Source: Funneliformis mosseae
Taxonomy: Eukaryota; Glomeromycota; Glomeromycetes; Glomerales; Glomeraceae
Assembly: GCA_910592005.1 (NCBI GenBank)
Contig: CAJVPP010002286.1
Span: 1 to 15,447, forward strand
DNA length: 15,447 nucleotides
Direction of reading: 5' to 3'
Made by a program: the position numbers and the translations under genes. Below are positions 1 to 8,000 of this stretch, piece by piece. The first letter of the stretch is position 1, and each line of letters starts with the position of its first letter. Below the pieces are notes generated by a model. It saw only the letters and a list, made by a program, of their open reading frames with translations, was not told the DNA's origin and did no database searches.

Positions 1-330
1 GATTTCCTCTTTGTTTGTTAACATATCAATCGAAATGTCCAAATTATTAACCCAATGCTGTTCCATTTGATGCGCTATCGTTTTAATAAAATTAGGATAA
101 TTAAATGACAGTTTTTAAAAGTGGATTGAATATAATTCCCATCACGTGGTTTGTCTTCCTTTTCATAAGAAAAATGTACATATTAAGGAATTTATAAAGG
201 GAATCTTCATGACATGTACAGTAACAGGACTTCCAAGAACGTCTCGAAAATATTTTATAAAGAGAGCTAGTTCTGGCAAATATTCCACTGCAATAATTAT
301 GATGTACGTGGCTGCCACTTAAATATGATT
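1..330 (-). pseudogene. Remnant of an unidentified minus-strand gene, cut by the window edge
   Basis: I do not recognise this gene. Read on the minus strand, two coding-like stretches lie in different frames. The first (291 to 163) reads AVEYLPELALFIKYFRDVLG followed by SPVTVHVM and ends at a TGA. The second (about 111 to 1) reads FNYPNFIKTIAHQMEQHWVN followed by NLDISIDMLTNKEEI and continues past the left edge. Their composition (acidic and amphipathic, few low-complexity runs) is unlike the surrounding AT-rich DNA. A third frame is also open for about 70 codons between roughly 335 and 110, so the true frame of the first part is uncertain. The frame change means either an intron or a frameshift; no clear GT-AG pair was found. 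No ATG start is visible. Confidence 0.35.
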
Positions 331-599
331 TTTGTGATTAATGAAGTTATCTGTTATTCGTATAACGTTTACTGATTGAACTTTAATCAGATATAAGTGT
401 AAAGGTGAAGAATTATGTGAGGGTTCTTGCATTAGGGGAACCTAATTATTTAAGGGTTGAGCAAAAAAAAATTCACAACTTCGTAATCAACGTGCTTTTT
501 TTTCTATCGCCTTTTTTTATACTCTTAATGCAGGTGTATACGACAAATAATCTATTTAATGAGGAAATCCAAAATGTTAATTTAATATATGTAACATGA

Positions 600-1458
600 A
601 AGACATACGAAAAAAGAAGAAATATGCTATTAAAGTTCGGTTAAAATACGCAGTATGTACCACAACATGTATAAATTTAAAAATTAGAAATAAAAAAAAA
701 AAATCGCGTCAGCGGATCACCCCACAGTTACTATAGTAATGCATTAATTGGTTGATTTACACAAATTGGCAAACTGTGAATAAAGTCTTATTTTATTTTC
801 TAGTTATAAAATAAATTATTTTTAATCAACAATGTCATAATCGCGGCGCAGTAAATGAATTAATTACCTTTTTCTCGCCCAATTTATAATTATTAATAAT
901 TACAATTTTTTTAATTTTGTTCAATTAAGTTCAATTTTGGCAAATTGACGCATCTTAACATTTTGAAATATTATTTGCTATCAGATAGGTATTAATTATT
1001 TTATTAAATTACTATTTGTGTAATTATAATTAATTTTAAGACCCGAAGTTTTATCCATGTAAAATTTCATACATCTTAGCATAACGTGATCATTTATTTA
1101 ATAAGAATAAGTATTTTTATGACACGAAATAAATAAAGATATGAAATTACTTTGAACGAATTTTCTCGATATATTTGATTCAAGATAATGAACTATTTTT
1201 TTTTGATTGTCAAAACCAATCAACTGATTATTTTTTAAATAATTACTATAATGTTTGACTCTATGCCTTAAATTGCTACTAATAAATTAAGAATTGAATT
1301 CAAAAAAAAAAAATATGTATATATATCCAAAATTATAATAATAATAATAATAACCCTAATTTTACATTTGATCTGTTAATTATCTTCCGAATTTAACGAA
1401 AATTTTTTTTTGATTAATAAATGAAAAAATTTTAAAATTGAAAAATAAAATCTTCTTT
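600..1458. other. AT-rich intergenic stretch with no gene
   Basis: No coding stretch, RNA gene or transposon end was seen. It holds A/T homopolymer runs, a short ATA microsatellite (about 1333-1352) and many stops in all frames. Confidence 0.6.
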
Positions 1459-1742
1459 ATGATGACTAGTGCCTCCGTACGGGTCGGGTTGGATCTGGTT
1501 TGAGGGGATGTTCGAACTCGACTCGAATTTTCGGGTCGGTCAACTATGTAACCCGAACTTGACTCGACCCGACTGTAATTTAACTCGAATAACCCGGGTT
1601 GTTCTGGGTCAAAGCAACAGTACGACCCTAACCCGACGGGTCGGGTCATGCGGGTCACAATTACCAATCCTGACTCGATTTAAAATCCGGTCTGGTCGAT
1701 CACCCGGGTCTGACCCGACCCTTTCGGAGCACTAATGATGAC
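1459..1742. mobile_element. Non-autonomous hAT-type element (MITE) of 268 bp with 8-bp target duplication
   Basis: The element proper runs 1467-1734. It is flanked by a perfect 8-bp direct repeat ATGATGAC (1459-1466 and 1735-1742). The left end reads TAGTGCCTCCG...GGGTCGGGT. The reverse complement of the right end reads TAGTGCTCCG...GGGTCGGGT, so the termini are imperfect inverted repeats of about 25 bp with a one-base indel. An 8-bp duplication with TAG-type termini is the signature of the hAT superfamily. The interior is GC-richer than its surroundings and built of repeated CCCGACCC / GGGTCGGG motifs in both orientations, so it can fold into many hairpins. It has no transposase; long open frames on both strands across it (for example 1469-1735 plus, 1380-1667 minus) are by-products of the repeats. 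Confidence 0.88.
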
Positions 1743-1892
1743 CTACCGTAATTAATAGTATCAATACGTTTGATACTGAGTATAAAATTTCGGACTGGCA
1801 TTTCTAATCGAGATTACCCTGACGCAACACCATCGAATCTTGGTGACGTAAACCAAAGATTATAAAAAAATTTAAAAAAAATTTTTGTCTCA

Positions 1893-2045
1893 ATGGCTTG
1901 TATCTATCGCGGAAAGCCGAGAAAACGTCTTGGTCAATTTATAACGCATCTATTTATTACCTACACAACGAAACTTACCCTGACATCTCACAATCTTTCA
2001 TCCAGAATGTTAATTGAATCACTCAACCGAGAATTGTCTCATTAA
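1893..2045 (+). CDS. Possible small ORF of 50 codons, unidentified
   Basis: ATG at 1893 opens a 50-codon frame to TAA at 2043-2045. It begins MACIYRGKPRKRLGQF, with a basic stretch at residues 6-12. A TATAAAAA run lies about 30 bases upstream. No homology is recognised, and a frame this short can arise by chance. It could equally be a fragment of the unidentified coding remnant just downstream on the other strand. Confidence 0.15.
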   Translation: MACIYRGKPRKRLGQFITHLFITYTTKLTLTSHNLSSRMLIESLNRELSH

Positions 2046-2194
2046 TTGTAGGAAGCCTTCTACAAGTTAACGTTCACCCACGCCAGACAAAATCCTATTT
2101 GTACCCTTAAACAAGAGAAAGAAAGTACTTATCTTGCCTGCTCCCTAGGACGACCTCTATCACAAACTTTACACGGTTTAACAGGAATCATGGG

Positions 2195-2510
2195 TTATTC
2201 TCGTAACATTCGAGCGCATGCCTTATACTCTGAAACCTTTGGCGCATCAAAGGTGAAGATATCGTTCAAACAACCAATATTCAAACTCCCTCCCTCTTGG
2301 TTGACAAAAACAATTCCTTTCGCTAACATGATATTGTACTATGAACGACATTAACAACATAATTGACACTTTGCCAAGTCGAGTCTGTGAACACTCGCGA
2401 ATTGTTGAAGTGTAATAATCATACCATGCTCCTAAAACACGTCGAGCCAACCTAAAAATGTCTGAAAGGTTGTATCTACTTTGGATGGAGATGACGAATA
2501 GGCTTTATGC
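2195..2510 (-). pseudogene. Unidentified minus-strand coding remnant
   Basis: Two overlapping minus-strand frames look coding. The upstream one runs open from about 2505 to 2247 and contains NLSDIFRLARRVLGAWYDYY followed by TSTIRECSQTRLGKV. The downstream one has an ATG at 2329 and a TAA at 2195-2197 (44 residues) and contains GIVFVNQEGGSLNIGCLNDI followed by FTFDAPKVSEYKACARMLRE. The second is the more protein-like over 2329-2195, the first over 2505-2370, so a frameshift or small intron between them is likely. I do not recognise the family. It sits just downstream, on the same strand, of the first copy of the 1-kb repeat. The second copy of that repeat lacks this neighbour, so this is probably a separate gene relic. 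Confidence 0.35.
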
Positions 2511-2570
2511 AAGTGTCTTGAATCAGTCCAATGAAAATAAAGGCACAAGTAAAATTTATACCTTTACACG

Positions 2571-3606
2571 TTATTCCTTATAGTATCAAGCGTCATAATA
2601 AATACCATGCCCGTCTTTGTTCTTTAGCTTCATTTTCGTATTTATCTGATCAAACCGATGGTGTGAATTCCAGGGTTACTCTCAGTGGTTTAATAATAAC
2701 AGTTATTATGGTGATTGTTCGAGAAAGAAAAAAAAAGTATTACCATTGCTGTCATAAAAATGTAAATTAGTATATACAGAAATAAATTGATGACCGTTTC
2801 TTTGAATGATACTCACAAGAAATTACCGCATATAGTGCATCTAATTACAAATCGAATAATAATCGTAAACATGCCTTCGGATATAACGATGCAGAGCAAC
2901 AGATGGAATCTAAATAACCTACATGTCCGATAAATACTAAGTAAAATGTTTTTTTCCATAAAATTCCAGACTCTGCCTCTTTCGAATTCCCTTTAGTAGT
3001 TTCGCTTATATCTCTTCGAGCATGAATAATGATCTAGACGAATTCGTACACGTCTTAGAAAATTTTCTCCAAGTTTCAAAATGCTAAAATTTTTCTTTGA
3101 AGCCGCGAAAAATTAGAACTTTTGACGCTATTACGGCACACTACTGCTCGACAACAGCGTTGGTCGCATTGTGAAAGACACAAAGATTTTTTGCTGTTCA
3201 ATTAGTAGAGCAGCATCTGAATTCCAAGCTAAAATACGTAAAACATTTGCTGTAAGATTTTGGAGGGTTGGAATGCCTGAGACGGAAATATACGTCGTGG
3301 GCATTACTAACGATCGCTGCTATATGTGCCGACCTTTACGAACGGTTGAAATGACTTCCAAGAATAATAATAAGCAGTATAAATATTAACTGAGCAAGTA
3401 TTAAACGCGTCATTTAATTTAAAAGATCTTGCCATGTTCTGATTTTGGTAATTGACCACCTTTTCTATTTCTATGTACAGTTAGTTTACTTTCTCAATTC
3501 AAAAATAAATTTGAAAAAAAAACTACAAATCCGCTTAATATTTTTTCTGATGTTATTAAGAAATTTTATCTCGGCTCGAATAGATAAAAAATAGGTAATT
3601 ACGCTT
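2571..3606. repeat. Dispersed direct repeat of about 1 kb, copy 1
   Basis: This segment aligns along its whole length with 11147-12146 in the same orientation. Strongly matching blocks start at ATACCATGCCCGTCTT, TTATCTGATCAAACCGATGG, CTCAGTGGTTTAATAATA and AGTATATACAGAAATAAATT, and later at CTACTGCTCGACAACA (ATACTGCTCGACAACA in the other copy) and CACCTTTTCTATTTCTAT. Copy 1 carries about 145 bases (roughly 3265-3410) missing from copy 2. It lacks two short blocks present in copy 2, one spanning the splice donor. No terminal inverted repeats or target duplication were found, so it is either an old segmental duplication or a decayed repeat family. Confidence 0.85.
2940..3330 (-). pseudogene. 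Broken copy 1 of the repeat-borne gene, possibly Armadillo-like
   Basis: On the minus strand an ATG at 3304 opens a 57-residue frame to TAA at 3131. It contains SGIPTLQNLTANVLRILAWN followed by SDAALLIEQQKI, in which amphipathic helices resemble an Armadillo repeat (the LRxLAWNxxAxLLIxxxxI pattern). That assignment is a weak inference. The frame is then lost: the sequence matching copy 2's NATNIVVEQYCAVMASKVL continues in another frame with a TAG replacing the Tyr codon. The region covering copy 2's splice donor is deleted. The tail block matching LEENISETSKENSKKAE is frameshifted. This copy is therefore dead, but its 5' part preserves coding sequence that copy 2 has lost. Confidence 0.5.
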
Positions 3607-4239
3607 TATTGTAATAAAATTGTGTTTTTTATTATATCATTGAATAAAAATAATTAATAATGTAGATGAAACCGTTATTAAAGATATTATATTTTTCTTG
3701 GAGTGGACAATTTTCACATTGTTGGATGCTTCTCTTTAACTGAGCTAGGCGGTGGAATGGAAGCTACTGCTATATATGATGATGATGATGATGATGACAG
3801 AGTTTATCATTAATACACCGACATTGTTAGTTCAAAATATTGGATCACAAACCTAAGTTTTTCAAAATGTTCAATTTTTTTTTTCAATTTTTAAAAATGA
3901 ATAGGTTATTTATAATTAATTTAACTCCTATTTAAATATTTCTTGGACTAGTCGGTTATTTATGCAAAATGAGTTATTGTGGCTAAGAATGATGAAAGAA
4001 TACGATTCTTGTCAGAAAACTTGTCAAAAATTCGCGAGAAAACGTAATTTCATGTTTCTAAACATTTATTTTGGTATTTCTACATTTCCGATTGATCTTA
4101 TTATTTATTTATAGTATGAAACCTTCAGAAGGCGTCATAATTGAAGAAATGGAGTAATAATCGTATGTGTATTTCTACCATGCGAATTTAGGGCAAATTG
4201 TAAGTTTTCTTACGTCGCGTTATAACTTACAGGGAGTTT
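3607..4239. other. AT-rich intergenic stretch with an (ATG)7 microsatellite
   Basis: No gene was seen. Seven tandem ATG/GAT units lie at 3776-3796. A GTAAG-TTTT-CTTAC hairpin lies near 4201-4214. Confidence 0.6.
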
Positions 4240-4244
4240 CTTCA

Positions 4245-4787
4245 ACTAAAACATCATTTACGCGATACATAATCTTTTAACATATTTTTATGACAATGGC
4301 GATAATCGTCGTGGGTACGTAATTTATGATTATCATATCTATATATGTTATTTTAAACGATTTTTTGAAAGTCGCGGATTAACTTTTTCTGCATCTGTAT
4401 ATTGGGAACATTGTAGTGGATAAGCATCAATAGGTTTAGAAGCTTATTGATCATGAGATTAGTAAATCATATGATGTGATTTTACTGGCAACGCACCCTT
4501 ACTCAAATCTTGCGATTGTTGTGACTGTTCAACTATTAATTCGAGAGATCATTAAAGAAGTTGCTCCCTATCGCATGCAACTTGTTGATGCTTTAGAGTT
4601 GATCCACGTATATTTTATGCATCAATTGCGAAAGATTTGGCAAAGTATAACGAAACCGATAATCAAAGGTATGAATATTTTATTTTATTATGATTTCAAG
4701 ATCTTAATTTTTTTTAACTACCTAGGTGAAATCAGTAAAGGATATCTCGGTCAGAATAAAGGCCAAATTATGATCATCAATAATTAG
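4245..4787 (+). pseudogene. Unidentified plus-strand gene remnant with an in-frame 57-nt intron
   Basis: The clearest part begins after an AG at 4439 (codon AAG at 4440). It runs KLIDHEISKSYDVILLATHP, then YSNLAIVVTVQLLIREIIKE, then VAPYRMQLVDALELIHVYFM, then HQLRKIW, a helical, protein-like sequence. At 4669-4725 a GTATGA...TTTTAACTACCTAG segment of 57 nt behaves as an intron: its translation is low-complexity (ILFYYDFKILIFFNYL), and removing it keeps the frame and joins IIK to GEISKGYLGQ. The frame ends at TAG 4785-4787. There is no ATG at a sensible place; the frame extends upstream only to stops at 4432 and 4437, so an upstream exon is expected. A second open frame (4245-4421) reading YFYDNGDNRRGYVIYDY is not obviously connected. 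The family is not recognised. Confidence 0.42.
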
Positions 4788-4981
4788 AAATATTGACCAT
4801 TTATTAATTTCTAAGTTCTTACTTTATAATTAATAAAAATTTTAATTGAAGATAAGTGATCAAGAAACTACCTTATAATTAACTTACTATAAATGCACGC
4901 ATTGTGAATTTCCTTCCAAAATTAAATTCCAAACTAATTCATTCATCTTCCAACTGTTCTAGAAACAACCTTTTATAAATA

Positions 4982-5061
4982 AACTATATACAATTCTTCT
5001 TCAAAATGTAAAATAAATCCTAACTATATACAAATTCTACACCAAAATGTAAAATAACCCT
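4982..5061. repeat. 40-bp tandem duplication, two units
   Basis: Units 4982-5021 and 5022-5061 are each 40 bases. Both begin AACTATATACAA (or ACAAT), share CAAAATGTAAAATAA and end CCT, with a few substitutions and one compensating indel. Nothing coding overlaps it. The surrounding 4788-5077 holds no gene. Confidence 0.75.
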
Positions 5062-5077
5062 TATATATTCAACCCTA

Positions 5078-5300
5078 CTATTTGGGATAATGGTAAAAGA
5101 ACAATTCCCTCCTTTTAAGCGAGCTGGCAACCATTTTCACTGTTGAGAAGATTTTGGAAATAGTCACATCATAATTATAACCTACGGGTGAGTTTCCAAT
5201 TCCACTTCCGAAAATTATTAAATTCTCGAGACGATTCTGATTGCGAATTAGTGATACAAATGATTGTTGAATGGCCAATTTATGCAAATTATCTTAAAAG
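5078..5300 (-). pseudogene. Fragment of an F-box/LRR-like protein
   Basis: A minus-strand frame opens just after a TAA near 5300 and ends at TAG 5078-5080. It contains FVSLIRNQNRLENLIIFGSG and ends TISKIFSTVKMVASSLKRREL. The FxxLIxNQxxLxxLxI and KIFxxxKxxAxSLxxxE patterns resemble the irregular leucine-rich repeats of the greatly expanded F-box-type proteins of Glomeromycotina, which act as substrate adaptors of SCF ubiquitin ligases. Only about 70 residues remain against the several hundred usual for the family. There is no F-box motif, and the first residue would come from a TTG, so this is a truncated relic rather than a gene. The assignment rests on recalled pattern, not a search. Confidence 0.35.
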
Positions 5301-5346
5301 GTAATTAATGTAATTTAGTTTTAAAAAAGGCCTCAAACAACATTTA

Positions 5347-5706
5347 AAAAATATTGATTTTTTCTATCATAAATCACAGGTAAATAAACGCGTGTTGTCC
5401 ATTTATTTATTAAATTAAACTTGGATAGATGATGCCAAAAAAAAAAGAATATTTGGAGAAGGTAGCTATCAGTCTGTTTAGAGCGTGAATAAAGAGAAAT
5501 GTCACTACAATGTTAGAACATTCATATTAATGATATAATAATTTCAAGCAATAATTTAATACCCACCAAATCATTTCTCCATTTTCATCTCTTATTAAGA
5601 AGAGAACGAGTAGAACCAAATGGTTTTTGATATCCCGCCGTAAGTTACTCTTCATTCTCTTGGAACCCTTTTTTTTGTCTTTCTCGTTTTCCTTACGCGT
5701 ATTTAC
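5347..5706 (-). repeat. Inverted gene-fragment repeat, copy A (minus strand)
   Basis: Read on the minus strand, this segment matches 9693-10061 read on the plus strand. Shared blocks include AATACGCGTAAGG, AACGAGAAAGACAAAAA, GGGTTCCAAGAGAATGA, TATTGCTTGAAATTATTATA, ATTAATATGAATG, AACATTGTAGTGACATTTCT, CTCCAAATATTCTTTTTTTT, TTTAATAAATAAATG and ACGCGTTTATTTACC. In copy A the minus-strand frame reads VNTRKENEKDKKKGSKRMKS followed by NLRRDIKN, a Lys/Arg-rich segment. A candidate intron runs from 5572 to 5474 (99 nt) with GTATTA donor, TTCTAAC branch site and AACAG acceptor. Copy A lacks about 51 bases found in copy B after the KDKK codons and carries about 40 others after the basic segment. It has no recognisable 5' exons and is probably a pseudogene. 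Confidence 0.85.
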
Positions 5707-5719
5707 GAGGCCGGCTTCT

Positions 5720-6051
5720 TTTCCAAAAAACTTGGACGTTTAATTTTAGTTATTGAAGTATACTATGTAAATCTAAAAAACGTTCTAATGTTGATTTCTC
5801 GTGTGACAATACTTTCATTAAAATACAGCTAAAATGCTTTTTTTTTTCTTGACATTTATTTCCCTTTTCTTTTTTTTTTAAAAAAAAAGAATAATAATAA
5901 AATATTTAAAATAATGTTAATTAAATTATAATTTTTGTCAGAATTATAAAAAATCAAGGCTGGTACTTTGAACCCTGCCCAATGCAGGCCTCTAAGTCAG
6001 AGGATTATTTTTTCCTAACGTTTTATATTAACTATATCATCAATGTATACC
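5720..6051. other. Gene-free stretch with paired hairpins
   Basis: No coding sequence is supported. It contains a T10/A9 palindrome (about 5870-5890) and two abutting hairpins at 5974-6003, described in the findings. Confidence 0.5.
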
Positions 6052-6167
6052 AGCATTAGTAGGGATGGTAACGGTCGGTCGTAGTCGGTCAACGGTCGGT
6101 CAGAAGCCTATATCGGTCACGGTTACGACCGATTATGACCGTGACCATTAGCATCCCTAAGCATTAG
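6052..6167. mobile_element. Non-autonomous hAT-type element (MITE) of 100 bp with 8-bp target duplication
   Basis: The element runs 6060-6159, between perfect 8-bp direct repeats AGCATTAG (6052-6059 and 6160-6167). The left end reads TAGGGATGGTAACGGTC. The reverse complement of the right end reads TAGGGATGCTAATGGTC, giving an imperfect terminal inverted repeat. TAGGGATG termini and an 8-bp duplication are typical of hAT elements. The interior is made of CGGTCGGTC / GACCGTGACC motifs in both orientations, so the whole element could fold back on itself. It encodes nothing. It differs in sequence from the element at 1467-1734 and so belongs to another family. Confidence 0.9.
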
Positions 6168-6715
6168 CATATATCATGATCAATAATGTATTATTCTGAT
6201 TTCCTAATTAGAGAAAAATAAATCTCAAATTGATTTGGTCAAATCAAAATTCAACTTATGAACTAAAGGTGTTAATTACCAATGAAAATCAAACGTTTGA
6301 GCTAGCAAAACAATGTTTCAAAATATAATGAATTTCGAGGCGTGCAACGTCAAATTATCTCATGAACAATTTATCTAATTGTTGTTGCGTCGTTACGATA
6401 TGAAAAAAAGTTTTAATGCTAAATGTTTATCAGAACTTTTCCAATTTGCTCAAACCCTCCAATTTCTCGAAGATCGCTAAAATATCGATAATCGTAATAT
6501 TTAATATGCTAGTTACAAATATCTCCTTTAATACAATTAACCCACTCATTCAAAAAAATCGTGTTATTATTTATGATTTCTCATTCAACTTTTTAATGTG
6601 CTACATCCCCGATTAAAATATCCGACCTTGTCGATCTTGGCGACGGAGATTATTGTGAATGAAGTATTGAAGACTTTCTTCATCCTAAACAACCATTTAT
6701 GGTATAATTACAAAC
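6168..6715. other. AT-rich stretch with no supported gene
   Basis: An open frame at 6416-6616 is low-complexity (Ile, Asn, Phe, Ser-rich) and has no family features. I regard it as chance. Nothing else was seen. Confidence 0.5.
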
Positions 6716-6717
6716 TA

Positions 6718-7000
6718 GGAAAAGGGTACCGTTGTGGGTCGAGTCCGGACAATTGAAAATTAAAAGCAAACTACAGTCACTCTGCAACTGGTAGAACGCC
6801 TAAATTATCAGAAAGAGATATCAAACATCTTGTAAAAATTGTTTAAAGTAGATCACCAATAAACAACACAATAACTTGTATAGTCCTAGTTTTATAAAGC
6901 TACGTATTGACGAACACGGTTAATCTTGTAAAGTATTACATAAGGCGCAATAAAGTTTGAGGATATTCATAAGAATTAGAAATGCCTGAGGCGTAACTTA
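6718..7000 (+). pseudogene. Decayed Tc1/mariner-like transposase, N-terminal part
   Basis: The cut-and-paste transposase of this superfamily starts with two helix-turn-helix motifs that bind the transposon ends. Here GTVVGRVRTIEN (about 6726-6764) matches the recognition helix of the first. NYSHSATGRTPKLSERDIKH followed by LVKIV (6769-6843, stop TAA 6844-6846) matches the linker GRP-like motif and second helix-turn-helix. The two lie in different frames with stops between them. Weak matches continue to about 7000 (for example RIDEHG). None of the catalytic DDE/D core is visible, so the copy is truncated and inactive. A terminal-repeat-like sequence follows at 7130-7152, in keeping with an internally deleted element. 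Confidence 0.6.
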
Positions 7001-7129
7001 ACGAACGACCACCACCTTTGTATTTGAATGCCTATAGTTGCGAGACAAAACCCTAAACCCATTTCGGCAAAAGTCGAAACTTTTCAGAAATTCGAGTTTC
7101 GATAACAACTTTGCGAATTTGACGGTTTT

Positions 7130-7154
7130 AACAGGTTTATTGGATCACACTGTA
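7130..7154. repeat. Possible right terminal repeat of the Tc1/mariner-like element
   Basis: The sequence ends GGTTTATTGGATCACACTG followed by TA at 7153-7154. In reverse complement it reads TACAGTGTGATCCAATAAAC. A TA target site followed by CAGTG is the usual start of a Tc1/mariner end. The matching left end was not found in the window, so this is a suggestion. Confidence 0.35.
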
Positions 7155-7196
7155 GAAGATAAAAACGATTTTTTTTTTTTTTGCTTTTTATTTTAA

Positions 7197-7700
7197 ATTA
7201 GAACAAAGTTTCCAAAATAATACAATTTGGAAGCACTGGTACTTGTTGAAGAATCAGAAAAATTACCTTATGAAGAAGATGATAGAGGTTTATTTTTATA
7301 TCCGGATTTATTTAATTTTTAAAAATCGTATCCGGATTTAAATCCGAATTATCGAATCTTTATTTCAAAAACCGTACAGATCAAATAAATTTTTTAAAGA
7401 TACATATCATATATCGGCGCTGTTACATGATAATATTACGATCTTGGCGCTTTTAATTTATCTTTATAAAATCCTATAAAAAGATAAACTTCAATGCTAG
7501 TCATAATAGATGAATCGCTCTAATTCATTGTGCTGCATGCGAATCCGGTTTTGTGCTTTGTATCCGGATTTAAATTCGAATTAGATATAACTGGGTTTAA
7601 TTCCGAATTTCGAATCCTTTTTCAAATAAAAGTTTAAAGGATGATGAAGAAGAATACTGTCATGAATTTAAATGAAGAAAATATGGGAGGTAAATTAATT
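7197..7700 (+). pseudogene. Split coding relic, possibly interrupted by an insertion
   Basis: Upstream of 7284 one frame reads LEALVLVEESEKLPYEEDD. After 7637 the sequence resumes with KDDEEEYCHEFK and a stop. Both are acidic and protein-like. They flank a 354-bp block rich in ATCCGGATTTAAATCCG motifs that carries stops. A donor-like GTAAAT follows at about 7690. The gene is not recognised, and the link between the halves is inference. Confidence 0.2.
7276..7645. mobile_element. Possible third small DNA transposon insertion (about 354 bp)
   Basis: The block 7284-7637 lies between AAGATGAT (7276-7283) and AGGATGAT (7638-7645), which match at 7 of 8 positions. Subterminal motifs repeat near both ends: TATCCGGATTTA at about 7299-7310, TATCCGGATTTAAATCCG at 7330-7347 and TATCCGGATTTAAATTCG at 7561-7578. 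CGGATTTAAATCCG is a perfect palindrome. Such subterminal repeats occur in hAT elements. The very ends (AGAGGTTTATTT and AAATAAAAGTTTAA) are only weakly inverted, so the boundaries are uncertain. Confidence 0.35.
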
Positions 7701-7860
7701 CAATTCAATATGTAAATTTTTTGATTTTTTTTTCTTATTCTTTATAATATATAAATGTATGATATTATAAAGAAAGTGATCTTTGCTATATACGATTTGC
7801 TCATCTCGTAAAACAAAAATTTTAAATTTTAAATTCAAAATTGTATTTTAATATCAGAAG

Positions 7861-8000
7861 ATTTCGATGGGTTTTGCCATCCGTCGAAACTTTCGAAATT
7901 TTGCCTTTAATAAAAATATTTGGCAAAAACGTTTCGACGGGTTTTGATTTCGACGCCTGTCGAAACCTCCGAGTTTTGCTCGGCAACCTTATTGATGCCG
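7861..8000. repeat. Cluster of four short hairpins
   Basis: Within 140 bases there are GATGG-GTTTTG-CCATC (about 7866-7881), GTTTCGAC...GTCGAAAC (7931-7938 with 7959-7966), the perfect CCGAG-TTTTG-CTCGG (7969-7983), and CGGCA...TGCCG (7981-7985 with 7996-8000). TTTCGA/TCGAAA occurs repeatedly. The motif TTTCGACGGG recurs in both orientations. The block is GC-richer than its flanks. It looks like a foldback or MITE fragment. An open frame across it (7841-8059) is probably a by-product. Confidence 0.55.

Noticed and set aside
405..599. Open frame of 64 codons, plus strand
   Set aside because: It starts with GTG, is hydrophobic and low-complexity towards the end, and has no promoter, intron or family support.
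1380..1735. Overlapping open frames on both strands
   Set aside because: They are artefacts of the GC-rich inverted repeats of the hAT-type element at 1467-1734.
2531..2770. 79-codon frame on the plus strand
   Set aside because: It lies in the 3' non-coding part of the 1-kb repeat. The same region in copy 2 has indels that break the frame, so it is not under coding constraint.
3171..3389. 72-codon plus-strand frame
   Set aside because: It starts with GTG and is antisense to the minus-strand coding remnant, whose sequence is conserved in the other repeat copy.
4201..4233. GTAAGT...CTTACAG as an intron
   Set aside because: At 33 nt it is too short for normal splicing and joins no supported coding frames.
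5955..6003. Possible tRNA gene on the minus strand
   Set aside because: No acceptor stem, A box or proper T-arm pairing can be drawn; only isolated hairpins and a loose B-box-like sequence remain.
6416..6616. 66-codon plus-strand frame
   Set aside because: Biased Ile/Asn/Phe/Ser composition typical of AT-rich noise, no family features and no flanking gene signals.
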